From the NCBI GenBank assembly GCA_030268105.1, contig BSDZ01000112.1:1135501-1199500 (forward strand): 64,000 bases of DNA, given 5' to 3'. Of the stretch, positions 53,007 through 64,000 are shown piece by piece. Each line of letters begins with the position of its first letter. The stretch's first letter is position 1. This stretch comes from Volvox africanus (lineage: Eukaryota; Chlorophyta; Chlorophyceae; Chlamydomonadales; Volvocaceae). Below the pieces are notes generated by a model. It did no database searches and was not told the origin of the DNA. It saw nothing but the letters and a program-made list of their open reading frames with translations. The position numbers and the translations under genes were made by a program.

Positions 53007-54838
53007 GATGGACCTTCCACCACCTCGGAGATTTACCACGGCTTCCCTTGGTATCTCTCCAACGGGTAGCGACGACTTACTCCTCTGCGGACGCCCCCCC
53101 CTTCCCCCCGCGGGTGACAGGGAGCCCCGACTCGAAGGCCGTCAGGGGCCTCTGCCAATTTGATTGCAGCTGGGGCACGCCTGCCGGCTGGAGTCAGGTC
53201 ACGTGCGACTCCCTCTCCTGGTGGCCAGCTGGGTTCCCCGGGGGTCGCCCTCCTTCGGGCATTATGCTGCCGGGAGCCAAGCAGCCAGTGCCCGCCTATT
53301 GGCCGGGAGCTTGCGGGGCATTGGTGTCCTCCCGCGGGTGCCCCCCTCCCCCGGCACGCTTACATCGCTGGTACCCGGCGATTGGCGGGCTGCGTTCGGT
53401 GAGGAGGTGGAACAACTTTTGGGTGGTGGCTCTGCCTGATCACAGGATCGGGTCTCCGCTGGTGAAGGTGCTGCGGGCCCACTTCCCACCACTGATGATG
53501 AGGAGCCTCGGGCAAGGGGAGGCACGGATGCTCCCCCGCAGCCGCACGTCAGCACTGGGGCAGGAGCTAGCGGTATTCCCCCTTTCGTAGCGGGCTCATC
53601 ACCTGACCTTGGCGGTGCCGTTGCAGCCGCCTCACTAGACGGCCGCCCTGCCTTGTGCGGCCCAGGGCGGCGGGCATGCACAACCTTCTTGGTGATCTTG
53701 GCGGCACGGGTCGTGGTGTTTCCTCCTGGCTGCGTGACCCTCCGATGCGTTTTGGGCTCGCCGGGAGCGCCCGGCGGGTGCCTATGTCCGTGAGCATCAC
53801 ACCCACAGAGTACCTCTCAGCGATAGAGTTGGGCTCCGACCGAAGGCGGGTTAGGGGTTTAGGGTTTAAACCTCAAAGCACTCCACCACCTCCACCTTCT
53901 CCGTTTCCCCCGCCGGGCCGTCCCCCGATCCACCTCAATGCGCGTCCGTCGGCGCTGCAGGGGTTGGCGCTGATGCTCCACCACCTCCGCCTCATACTCC
54001 GCCACCTGCCGTCGACAACACCATCTTCGGCAGCGGAATCCCCCATTCGGTCTCGTATCTACGAGAGGCTTCGTGAGCTCATCGTGGCCCCCCATCATCC
54101 CCCCCGTCGTCGGCAGGCAGCCCGGCTGCATTGTCGGCCCCATCGACCGTGCCTGGAAGCTCCTTCAGGTTGCCGAGTCCTGCGTACAACCATACCAAGG
54201 TCACACCGACGGCTTCCCACTTTTTTCAGACAACGCATGCAAGTATGTAGACTTGGCTCTGGGTCCTCGCACAGGCTCCACATATCAGGATGCCGACTGG
54301 AGTCATGTGGTGCATGATGTGGTCCTCCGTTTCCTGCCCTCGCACTCCCCGCTCCGGAATATAGTTCGGACCAAACTGGGCGCCCTGCTCGACGAGCACT
54401 TCCTGGCATACCTGGGCAGCAGCGGCGCCCTGGCAGCTTACCGCGGGCAGGCGGCGTCGGCCCACCACCTCAACTTCTTTGAGCACTGGCTGGCGGATGT
54501 CGCCAAGGAGGTGACGCCCAACATGCGGCGCCTACAAGATCAGTTAGATGCCTACAGGCACCCGGTCGGCGTGGACCCCAGCCAGGCGGTCCAAGACTTC
54601 TCCAACAAGTTTCTCCAGCTACAGCCCCCGCTGTATGCGGAGCAAAGGAAGGCTCAAGAAGGCTCACCGTTTCTACGACACAGCCCTCCATATGCTGGCG
54701 GGGCACGATCTGCTCACGAGATACAAGGAGGATCTCATGGCCGAGGGGAAATGGGACGGCTTGACACTTGGTAGTGCTACACGGCTTTTACAAGCCATGG
54801 TTCAGTCTCGTGCGATGGCGGGCTCAAAATATTAGTAT
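53007..54838 (+). pseudogene. Decayed ORF region of unknown function
   Basis: Three overlapping plus-strand frames (53048-53590, 53655-54317, 54073-54774) and a final one to 54835 seem to be parts of one broken coding region. The best preserved part, about 54110-54650, includes DADWSHVVHDVVLRFLPSHS and FFEHWLADVAKEVTP. It shifts frame near 54655 and ends with LTRYKEDLMAEGKWDGLTL. I do not recognise the family. The earlier part is Pro-, Gly- and Arg-rich, as in the ORF1 or Gag proteins of some retroelements. The adjacent telomere repeat fits a mobile element, but this is inference. Confidence 0.4.
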
Positions 54839-57800
54839 CATTAGCAATGCATATAACATTTCCAATATTATATTATGCAGCGTGTGGCGACTCCAGCTTT
54901 TTTGTGGCGGTCCTCGCTTGCTTAGGTCAGGTCAGGGGGATCAGGGGGGGGAGAGGGGTTGACTCATTTCGGGCTTGGGAGTGGTGAGGCGGCGGCACAC
55001 CCCGTCACGTCACGTCACTGGCGCGTGTGAAGCTTTATTTGTTCGCACTAAAGCGACTGGACGTGGTAAGGACAGAGACAGAGATCGGTTTTTTATGTGG
55101 TCGCACGATTTCCCATGCTTCGGCTCCGGCTCGCACTCACCGCTTAACGAGGATTATCGCTGCTAGTCGGTAGGTCATCGCGGTCACCTTCCTCGTGGTT
55201 CGGTTAGGTGGAGTGGGCTGTGCTGCTTGCCTCTTTCCCTGGATAGGTCGCGGTCTGCTCAACGAACCCAACCGCTTGTGGAGAAATGTCGTTTGATGAC
55301 ACGGTTCATGTCCGGGGCCAGTGCAGCACAGCCGCAGAAAAAATGCAGTGTACATGTATGTAGTGACCGCGTGAAGGCGGTGGTGATGGTGAACATGAGG
55401 ATGCGAGTGCAAGGAGGAGGGCGGGAGACTGCAGGAGGGGGAGATCCCTCTCAGGGGGCCTTCGTTCCGAGCTCTGCCAACGCCTTCCGGTTGGGGCGGT
55501 ATGAGCTGGGATGGATCACGTATTCCCGAAATCCACTCAGCTCTGTTGTTGCCGCTCCTCTTCCTCTTCCCCTTTCTCCTATTTCATAAGATGGTGAATG
55601 AAGATAGTGATCCTCTTGCGGTGAAACAGAAGTGATGGGCATAATAGTGCACTTGAGGTTTGAGTATGCCCAGTCATGCAGTACGGCGAATTCATCGGAG
55701 CACTGAAGGGGCGAGCTGCGTCCGTAGTCAGCGGGCGGTGGTAAGGACGTACATATGCTCATGACCTCCATGACTCCCAGACGTGCATTGTCTTTCCGAT
55801 GTGCTCAAAAGGCGTTTTACAGTTGTGCCCTCGAGAACACGATTAACCTGTGTCAATAGCACCGCACACCTTCGTAGAAACAACATACATAGTTTGTTTG
55901 TTTTGAGTGCAGAAATGCGGTCGGAGCATTGAACCCCTGTTGCCTCCGCCACTGACAGTGGTATTAGTGTACACACTTCCTTATTCGCCGCCAAAATTGG
56001 GCTCCCTGGCCCCTTACTCCCAACGGCGGCAGTGGCAAAAGCAGTGCAATCCAGTTGTTTGCAGCAAACACCAACAGCACTACCTCCTCCCTTCTCCTCA
56101 TCGTCGTCCTCGTTCCTCCTCCTCATCGCCCTCCCCATCATATTCGTCCCGACTCCCTTCTGCCCCCACTTTCCCCTCCCCCTCACCTTACCCCCCAATT
56201 ATATAATTTCACCCTCCGTACCATATTCTCCCGGCATGTAACCAGTGGTACACCGCACATGTGCATAGACACTGCTCGGGGTCCAGGTCCGGGTTTTCGC
56301 GTCCCTCGAGAAGAGGATGAGCATTATGACCTGAACACCTAGCCAGGATGCCTCCCTTGTCCCTGCCCATCAAATCATTACACACACATACCTACAGCTT
56401 ACATTATCAACTTACATATTAACAGGGGTCAGGGCCCCCGGTGCTTGTCCTGTCAGGACAAGTCGCTACAGTGTAACACTCATGTAATGCCATAGCTCAC
56501 GGAATATAACGCAGCATCAGAGCGCCCCCACACTTTCTTGTCCCCTCGAATCCAAACCCCGGAACTGAGCCACAGCACAGAAGGTTTGATTTCGGTTCGT
56601 CGCCTAACGCCATCCCCGTAACACATCAGTTGAAATCGCAGTAACCAAGTATATCGTGTGTCGTTTATCATACACTGCAATGCACTGGCGACCCAGTCAG
56701 TCAGTCCATGAGGCTTAAAGCATAAGGTAAGAACTGGTGCGGCACACACCGCCAATGTAACTTAACAAAACCCACATAAACGATTTTCAAGCTAAACGGC
56801 CCCCGTCCGACGATTTAATCAGGGGGCTTTCAAGATACTGAGACCCAACAGAGGCCCCGGCCTTCCTCCTCCGCCCATCGCCAAACCCCATTCCCACAAA
56901 GCAGATCAAGCAAAGCAGCTGTGCGCTTCTGCGTGGGATTTCACACACTCCGTTATGAATGTGGCCGTTTGTCAGTCATCCCTCCCCATTCACCCCCGTT
57001 TGCCCTATAATGGGCCCGTCAGGCCCCCAGCCATTCAATCATCCGCACTCACATACCTACGTACTATACAACATCATTCCGCAGCACCGTCACAATGGTC
57101 ATCAACATAGGAATCGTTCTTTAAACAACTCTCCAACACGCACGCGCACACATACACACAAACTTCAGGCTCCTGACGCAGGGTGGCAGCGCTGTGTTCC
57201 ACAGTCCATCAAGGGGGGCTGAAGGCTTGCGATGGTGCGATGGAATGTAAAAAGGGGGAAGATGAGGGTCGAAGGCCAAAGGATGTCCCCAAACGTCAGC
57301 AAACAAATATAATCCGTGGTGGCATCAAAGGCCTTGTCGGTGGCAGCAGCGCCCGCGGCAGCTGTCGCGGAATGCACCCCACTTCCTCACTTTGGCTGTC
57401 CTCTGTCCATCTGTCTGTCCATCTCTTCTGACATCTACCAGTGTTTCTCAGGCCGTCTTTGCGTGATGCAGGGCAGGAGGATGTTTCTGAGGATCCGCCA
57501 GGTTTATGCCCTGTTATGTCCGGCGTGGGTGGTGGTTTGGTCAACAGATGGTTAGATATGGATACATAGGTATGAATAAATGGATAGATCGGTATATATG
57601 TATGTATAGATGGATATAGGTGTATAGATAGGTAGGTGGTAGAGTATGGATCGATCGACAATCATCAGCACAAAATTTGCAGGACAGGACAGGGCAGGGC
57701 AGGGCAGGACAGGACAGGAGAGGGGAGAAAGAAGGATCAAGGAAGCAGGGTACCAAACATCATCATCTTACGAATAATCTACCAACAATCATCTATCGAT

Positions 57801-57862
57801 AGTAGACGGAGAAAGTAATGAGGTAGCCACCAACCGCCCTTTACAATAATTGCCGTACTCAC
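54839..57862. other. Stretch without recognised gene; short tandem repeats near 57560-57720
   Basis: No frame here shows a domain that I can name. Tetra- and pentanucleotide tracts occur near the right end: GATA/GGATAGAT types at 57545-57650 and GGACA/GGGCA types at 57680-57720. The last exons of the DUF3754 gene should be within this stretch, but I could not place them. Confidence 0.45.
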
Positions 57863-60800
57863 ATAGGCGTCCGCAAAGTCCAAGGCGGCCGAGGCCCCCA
57901 GCTTGATGTACGGCTCATCCGGCTCCTGGTACTGCGATTCACCCGTTTCGGCATTCCAGAAATACCGGAACTTTTGGCCTGCGTGCGAAAACATTTCAAT
58001 ACATTTGGGACCCGGAGTGCGGGATATACTAAAAAATAGTGGCTTTAAAGTACATTCAGGTTTTGAGTAAATTCGGGAACTCTTCGACTTCAAACATGAA
58101 GATGACATATGCACACGCACACATATAACACCTTCCACTCACCTTTGCTTTATCAATTACGAAATTTCTCATCTCTATCCCAGATCCGGTGTGTGCCCTT
58201 CCGACCTGACCCCAACACTTCCGATACTTCCAGAGCACTTAGATATGCAAAAACTAAACACATTCGTCCCAACGACGCTTTCGCACATCCATCTCAAATA
58301 CATCCATGCATGCACAAACACACGCGCGTCTGCCCCCCGTCCCAAAACTCCCCATGCGGAAAACGCCCAAGTCCGCGGAGGTGAGGTGAGGCCATCCGTC
58401 CCCCATTCTTCCCCTTTCCCCTTGCCGCCCTTCCGGCCACACCTGTAGGTCCAAAGATGTCGATGCACTCGTGCCAGGATAGACTGATGGCCCCCTGCCG
58501 CTTGGCCTCCGCGGGCGGCACCTCGGGCTGACCCGCCTCCCTGGACTCATCGAAATGGCGCACATGGGCCTTCTCAAGCGCCAGATCCAGTGGCAGCGCC
58601 TGCGAGTGGGGTTGAGGAAGAGCAAGTGGAAACAGGAAAGGCGGCTGGGCGGTAGAACGTAACATCGTAACGTCGTAATGCATGTGAATAACGATGAAAC
58701 TCCGCGGTCCTCTGTTTCTTATCTATGGTGATTTCGTTTCCCTTGAAGAAGAGAGAGAGTGCAGCTGGGTTCGAGCTCAGAAGCTCCACCCGAACGTAAA
58801 CCGTTAAGATGGAGGGGGCGGCCCGGTGCCTCTACCAAAAATATCGTCCACATTCTCTACTTTCTCTGAACCAGAAATAATACTACCAAATAGCTTTTAC
58901 GTCAATAATTTCCTATGCTTTTTCTAGTTTTGAATTACAATAATAAGATCTTGTAGTATTAAGGTAAAAGCTTACTTTATTGAAGTATAAAAATAAATGC
59001 TCTTTAATATCCTAAATAACTTATATCTACCAAAATACACACACATACAAACCGATACACATAAGGTATGCAAGCACACCGTGTGTTTTACTAGATGCCC
59101 GATTTGACGTACCTGTAGTCGCCGTACCCCGTCCGCCCCGCGGGTGGTGTGCACCAGCCCCAGCCGTTCAAGCTTGGAGATGGAGTCGAGCACCTCGTAA
59201 TCCATGCGAATGGCAATCTTGATATCATCTAACTTGTTCTGTTAGATAAAATGAAGAAAAAAGGGGAAAGATCAGACATACGAGAAGAATGCAGAGAATG
59301 AGGAGAAAACAGCACATGTTGCGATTGTGCGGGACAAAGCATCACTACGTATAGCTGTCCACGTGTCGGACCCGGGATTCGGACTTGGTTGGCGTTGGCC
59401 ATTACTTGGCGGGACCTGATTACATTGAGACCGACTTGGCAAACCTAGACGTCGTCGATTAGATCGCAAAAGGTGAACGCATTTGCTAATACGAGCGCGA
59501 TGAAGTTGTAAGTGTGATGAACGTGCGAGAAGGCGTGATGGCTCACGATGACCTAAGCGTGTGGATTCCGTTTGCGTGCCTATAGTATAAAATAGGCAAG
59601 TGTTCTTATTGTTGTTTGTTCTTATCCTATGCAAACTGTCTACGGCTCCTGCTACCATGACTTGTATCCTTCCATTGTTCAGCATCAGTTACGCCAATCG
59701 TTTTAACAGGTTATGAGCTCCGTAGGAGACAGGGATGGTGTCGTAATGCCGTACTTAAATATCTCCATACTGCCGTACCTGAAGGTACGCCTCCACGGCC
59801 CTGTCCAGGTCAATCTTGGGCATGGGCTTCGGAGATGCTTCACCGCGCCAGAGAAAGAAGTACGCCAACATGGTTTCGTTGTCCTCCTACAAAATCAAAT
59901 GAAGTAAACGTGCCCATGCCGTACGGCCAATAAAACATCCTATGGGAGGGAGCGGGAGCGGGAGCGGGAGAGGGAGCGGGAGAGGGAGAGGGAGCGGGAG
60001 CGGGAGAGGGAGCGGGAGCGGGAGCGGGAGCGGGAGCGGGAGCGGGAGCGGGAGCGGGAGCGGGAGCGGGAGCGGGAGCGGGAGCGGGAGAGGGAGAGGG
60101 AGAGGGAGAGGGAGAGGGAGAGGGAGAGGGAGAGGGAGAGGGAGAGGGAGAGGGAGAGGGAGAGGGAGAGGGAGAGGGAGAGGGAGAGGGAGAGGGAGAG
60201 GGAGAGGGAGAGGGAGAGGGAGAGGGAGAGGGAGAGGGAGAGGGAGAGGGAGAGGGAGAGGGAGAGGGAGAGGGAGAGGGAGAGGGAGAGGGAGAGGGAG
60301 AGGGAGAGGGAGAGGGAGAGGGAGAGGGAGAGGGAGAGGGAGAGGGAGAGGGAGAGGGAGAGGGAGAGGGAGAGGGAGAGGGAGAGGGAGAGGGAGAGGG
60401 AGAGGGAGAGGGAGAGGGAGAGGGAGAGGGAGAGGGAGAGGGAGAGGGAGAGGGAGAGGGAGAGGGAGAGGGAGAGGGAGAGGGAGAGGGAGAGGGAGAG
60501 GGAGAGGGAGAGGGAGAGGGAGAGGGAGAGGGAGAGGGAGAGGGAGAGGGAGAGGGAGAGGGAGAGGGAGAGGGAGAGGGAGAGGGAGAGGGAGAGGGAG
60601 AGGGAGAGGGAGAGGGAGAGGGAGAGGGAGAGGGAGAGGGAGAGGGAAGAGGACCAACCCCTACCCCTCCTCCTCCACCTCCACCTCAACAGTATCAGCT
60701 TTCGTTTATTGGTCTTCCCCCTCCCCCTGCCCAACTTCCTCCACTCTCTCTTCCCTCCAGGATTACTGCGACGACACGCTTTGGTGGCCGCATTCAACTC

Positions 60801-61139
60801 GTGTGACCACACCACCCTACGCAGGTCCAATCAATAAAAACGATGTGGTTTCAGGAACCCCAAACATCCAGAGACAGATGTAAATCACCCTTCCCTCTGC
60901 CGAGCCGTGCATACCTGCTCCTGTGCCTCCCCCAACAGCTGCGCGATGACGCCGGCGTTGTTGTTCAGGTTGTGCATGAGAAACAGGGCGTTAAGGTGCG
61001 CCTGGTGCAGCCGCTGCTTCTCCTTAATCGCAAAGTATGCGCGCACACCCCTGCAGCTCCCGGAGGTGGGGAGGGGTTGGGGGAGCGGGCAGCTCGGGGA
61101 TGGGCAACGAAAGCGCAAGAACAGAATATATAGCGCAGA

Positions 61140-61210
<71 letters not shown>

Positions 61211-62794
61211 AGATTGTATGTGCGGATGTTGGAAATCGCGGCATGATTGCAACTACGGACTGAGGAATGATGCTCGGGTTAGAGAGGGGTGAGGATAACG
61301 TACGTGTGTATGTGCGCATCGTGTGTCTGGGAAGCTTCGGACGTTGAGGGGTGAAGTGGGGACAGAGGAGGGGGAAGAACAGCGTTGGCTTGATGGCGTG
61401 ATGGGAATGGCGATGATGCGGGGACCACAACGCACGCTTAAGCCCGGGAGATGTTCAGCAAATAAAGGGCTCTCATGAGCTGTTAACGACAGATATATCT
61501 ATCACGAATCACAATGTTAATCATCATCAAGCTGGAAGTGGAAGAAGGCCCCAATAGCGAGGCTCGTCAGAGCAATCACGAGTAGGGAAAGAAACGTGAT
61601 AATACTGATCATGATGTAGGTGGTTTTTACGGGGATAAGCCCCTAGTAAAAGAAGGGGTGAAGTCCTCTGCCGGTTCTTGCAGATCCCAGACAAGTGGCG
61701 ATTGCAATAATCGACACCCGGTACTCGTGTTGCGAGGCATGCGCATCAGAGTGCCGTACATGATGTCGTACACATTTGCCTAAGATGCGTAAGGAAAGAC
61801 ACCTGACAGCACGTATCATGTCGTTTAGCCGTACCATGTGATGGGCATGACAATTAGGACGATGGACAGAGCTGCGTTAATGAGATTTGAAAAGTCGATG
61901 GTGCCGTTGATGGCCTTCCATACGGCCATACCGCAGCCCACGATGATGGGAACCCAAACCATCAGCTGCGGGCAGCAGGGGAAGGGATGGGGGCCGGAGG
62001 GGTTTGTGTGTGGGGAGTGCGGGAGGGCCGAAACAGGAACATGTTTTGACTCGCAATTCAAGTGACGGAAGAAGGGGTAAGACAAAGGGAGGAAGGCAGG
62101 AAGGGTCTTTACCCACTCACTGCTCTTTTAGTCCATAGCCATCTCCTCCGCCCTGCCCCCGGCCTCTCCTGAGATCATTAGATGTAGTCCCCTTCTCACC
62201 TCCCGCTGATGATAACAAATCAAACACGGTGAGTCCCCCCTCTCCCATCCTGGCTTGGGGAGGTGTGAATATGCAGCACACTGCTCAACTGAAGCAAAAC
62301 ACACACACGCGCACACAAAGACAGGCGAACATGAAGGCTATGAAGGCCATCGTCACTTCCAACCTCATCCCCACCGCTCGCCACTGGTCCGCGCACGTGG
62401 ATACTCCTTGTCAGATGAACGCTAAACCCGATCAGTACCGCCCTGCACGCATACACACGTGTGGCCCCTTCCGGGCATTTACTGATATGCGCCTTGGTCC
62501 GGGCCCCCCCCACCTGGTCCGGTGATGATCCGCCCTCCCCCTCCCCCGTGATCCGGAAACCCGCAATCCCAAACCCAGATGTGGCATTACCCAAATGGTC
62601 AAAGCCCAAAACACCAACACGACGGGCTGCGAACCGACCGATGAGAACTTACGTAATCGAACCAAGTGAACTTGATGACGGCCCCCGGCAGCAACATATC
62701 AATATCCGACTGCAACACATCCTTAAATAGCTTCATGTAAACGAACTCGTCCCGCAAATCCATGAGGGCCGGAGCCACAGCTGGTCGCCGGCCC
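57863..62794 (-). CDS. DUF3754-family (TMEM143-like) membrane protein, both ends incomplete
   Basis: Exons, in order of translation: 62794-62653 (start uncertain), 61965-61835, 61050-60915, 59886-59779, 59238-59113, 58599-58443, 57978-57863. All junctions are GT...AG and all phases agree. The protein shows the family pattern: [20 protein letters not shown], a hydrophobic segment ([30 protein letters not shown]) that probably crosses the membrane, [43 protein letters not shown], and [19 protein letters not shown]. An extra C-terminal part has [17 protein letters not shown], which resembles a WW motif. The function of the family is unknown; some members are in mitochondria or chloroplasts. The last exon ends with a donor at 57862, so further coding lies to the left. 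Earlier exons lie to the right. Confidence 0.7.
59944..60647. repeat. GGGAGA/GGGAGC hexanucleotide array (about 0.7 kb) in a DUF3754 intron
   Basis: The first 150 bases mix GGGAGC and GGGAGA; the rest is almost pure GGGAGA for about 550 bases. It lies in the intron between the exons at 61050-60915 and 59886-59779. The transcript carries the pyrimidine strand (TCTCCC). Long ORFs of Gly-Arg, Ser-Leu and Pro-Leu are products of the repeat. Confidence 0.97.
61140..61209. repeat. Compound microsatellite (TA)n(TG)n(AG)n
   Basis: Three adjoining dinucleotide runs lie in the DUF3754 intron between the exons at 61965-61835 and 61050-60915. Confidence 0.95.
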
Positions 62795-64000
62795 CTGCAC
62801 GTGTGTGTTTGGGGGGAAAGGGGGTAATGGGCGTCCGTGTGTGTGCGTCCGTGTGTCGATATGTTTTGGGAGCTTGGGATGGGATGCTGCTATCGGGGGG
62901 ATGCAAGCATGAAGCGTGTCGATGGGCTCCAACCCCTAGGGTTGCCCCTGTCCGTCCGTCCGTCCGTCCGTCCGTCGGTCCGTCCTTCCTTCAGGCATCA
63001 AGGACCCAAAATAAGCATTGGCGCCGAGGAGAGGTGCCCACTCTTGGAAGTCGTCATTCATAGTATTCGAGTTAGCCTACGTCCACCTTTTAACCAACTA
63101 AGAGCTTTCACCGGTAGGACTGAAATATGTGAGAAAAAAATTGGAAACACAAGCAGTGAGACCATGCGAGCCTAAGCAAGTTCCGCTGTCTTTTGGTCTG
63201 AGGCCACGTCACATCACAGTCTGTCGCGCTCTAAACTAGCCATATACTGCACCTGCTGACCAGCACCCCAGCCAACAGCCTCCCAGACACCATCAGACGA
63301 CTGTTTGTAATAACAAATGTAACCCTAAGGAGACCATATGACTTCGCAGAAGCTTTGCTTCATCAATTTCCCTCAGAAGTGCTCTAATGTATATCACCGC
63401 TGGGATAATCAAAGAGACGCCTCGTCTACCCCCCCCGGGGGGGGACATTCCATTGGGTAGATAAACAGGAAGAGCATGTGATTGCGTATTAGAGGATGGC
63501 GAGTTGGATGCGGAAGACGGCATCGCGCAAGCCAACAGCCATCAGGCCTGATGGTTGTGTGCAGGAGGGGATGGAGGGTAAGGCGCGAAGCAAACTGCCC
63601 CCCCACGTGCGCGTGAAAGCTGCTGGCCAGTACGGATGTAGAGAGGCCCTGCCCTTTCCCACCTTTCAGGAAGCATTCAATCCCTTCTCCGTATTTCTTA
63701 CCGATTTGGACTTTGAAGCCCCGAAACCATGATTCCCCCCTTCCCTCCCCGGACTTGCCAGGTCAGCCGTCGGTACCAGGGTCTGGTATCAATTCCCACG
63801 GAGTTGCCACTGGCTTCCTCCACAGAGACGTCGTCCTTGCTCACGGGCTTCTTAAGCCTGCTCGTCAGGACCAGGGGAGGCGGAAATGCATGTTGCAAAA
63901 TCCATGCGGGAGGACATGCGTCGAAGAATTGCAGAGGCCAGAGATGAAGGGAGCCGCGGGAGGAAGGGGAAGAGGCCCCTCAGTGGTGGGAGATCGCACG
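62795..64000 (-). other. Probable upstream part of the DUF3754 gene, exons not resolved
   Basis: A minus-strand frame at about 63880-63745 (SRLKKPVSKDDVSVEEASGN, then DTRPWYRRLTWQ) ends at a plausible donor, GTCCGG. It could be an upstream exon, because members of the family have a region ending in Trp just before the KLFKD motif. I could not verify the frame link. A TCCG tetranucleotide run lies at 62951-62985. Confidence 0.3.

Noticed and set aside
53048..53681. Pro- and Gly-rich ORFs on both strands as separate genes
   Set aside because: They overlap in opposite strands in GC-rich DNA; I treat the region as one decayed plus-strand coding region.
57165..57377. C-terminal exon of the DUF3754 gene (ATDKAFDATTDYICLL frame)
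   Set aside because: An acceptor is present near 57372, but the phase that it gives does not match this frame, so I left it out.
59887..60883. Long ORFs of 256-313 residues (Pro-Leu, Ser-Leu, Gly-Arg) on both strands
   Set aside because: They are translations of the GGGAGA array in three frames and two strands; the array lies in an intron.
61516..61650. Minus-strand hydrophobic segment ([21 protein letters not shown]) as an extra DUF3754 exon
   Set aside because: The flanking exons at 61835 and 61050 join in phase without it, and it meets a stop before any good donor. It could be an alternative exon, but I cannot support it.

Overview
The window looks like nuclear DNA of a chlorophyte green alga, probably of the order Chlamydomonadales. 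The reasons are an intron-rich plant-type lipoxygenase gene, a fragment of a starch (glucan) water dikinase, a DUF3754/TMEM143-like gene, short G-C rich exons with canonical GT...AG introns, and an interstitial run of TTTTAGGG, the telomere repeat of the Chlamydomonas lineage. This assignment is inference; no rRNA or organelle gene is present to confirm it.

Left part, 1 to about 37.9 kb: a nested cluster of LTR retrotransposons. A Ty1/copia element on the minus strand (B, up to 10541) is split by a Ty3 element (A, 2259-8885, target duplication GGCCA) and cut on the left by the 5' LTR of another Ty3 element (F). A Ty3 element on the plus strand (C, 12189-26682) carries three later insertions: a nearly complete Ty3 element (G, 14446-21610, target duplication ATCTC), a solo LTR of the same family (H, 24484-24906, CTTCC) and a 399-base terminal-repeat retrotransposon in miniature (TRIM1, 25741-26139, AGGAG). 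A further Ty3 element (D, 26940-34402) has intact gag and pol frames. It is followed by an A-type LTR holding a second TRIM (34573-34943, CCTCG) and by a rearranged, decayed D-like pol (I, to 37898).

The Ty3 elements share an unusual plan. Gag and Pol lie in one reading frame separated by UAG, with conserved protein sequence just after the stop. A methyltransferase-like segment sits between Gag and the protease; it carries an NPPY motif in C and a degenerate form in D and G. Most have a small stem-loop just before the polypurine tract, and all share a primer-binding site beginning TGGTA(T/G)CGAG. The TRIMs carry the same primer site and a similar polypurine tract, which suggests that the Ty3 elements mobilise them.

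Middle, 37.9-40.6 kb: mostly unrecognised sequence with one old TRIM-type solo LTR (38996-39096).

Right part: a 20-exon lipoxygenase gene (40707-50934, plus strand) with all five iron ligands and an N-terminal PLAT domain. Its second intron contains about 1 kb of AT-rich bacterial-type DNA: an IS3-family orfA and a broken DnaQ-like exonuclease. A convergent minus-strand fragment of a glucan water dikinase (51604-52300) follows, then interstitial telomere repeats and a decayed ORF of unknown kind (53007-54838). The last part is a minus-strand DUF3754 gene (57863 to beyond about 62.8 kb), one of whose introns holds a 0.7-kb (GGGAGA)n array.
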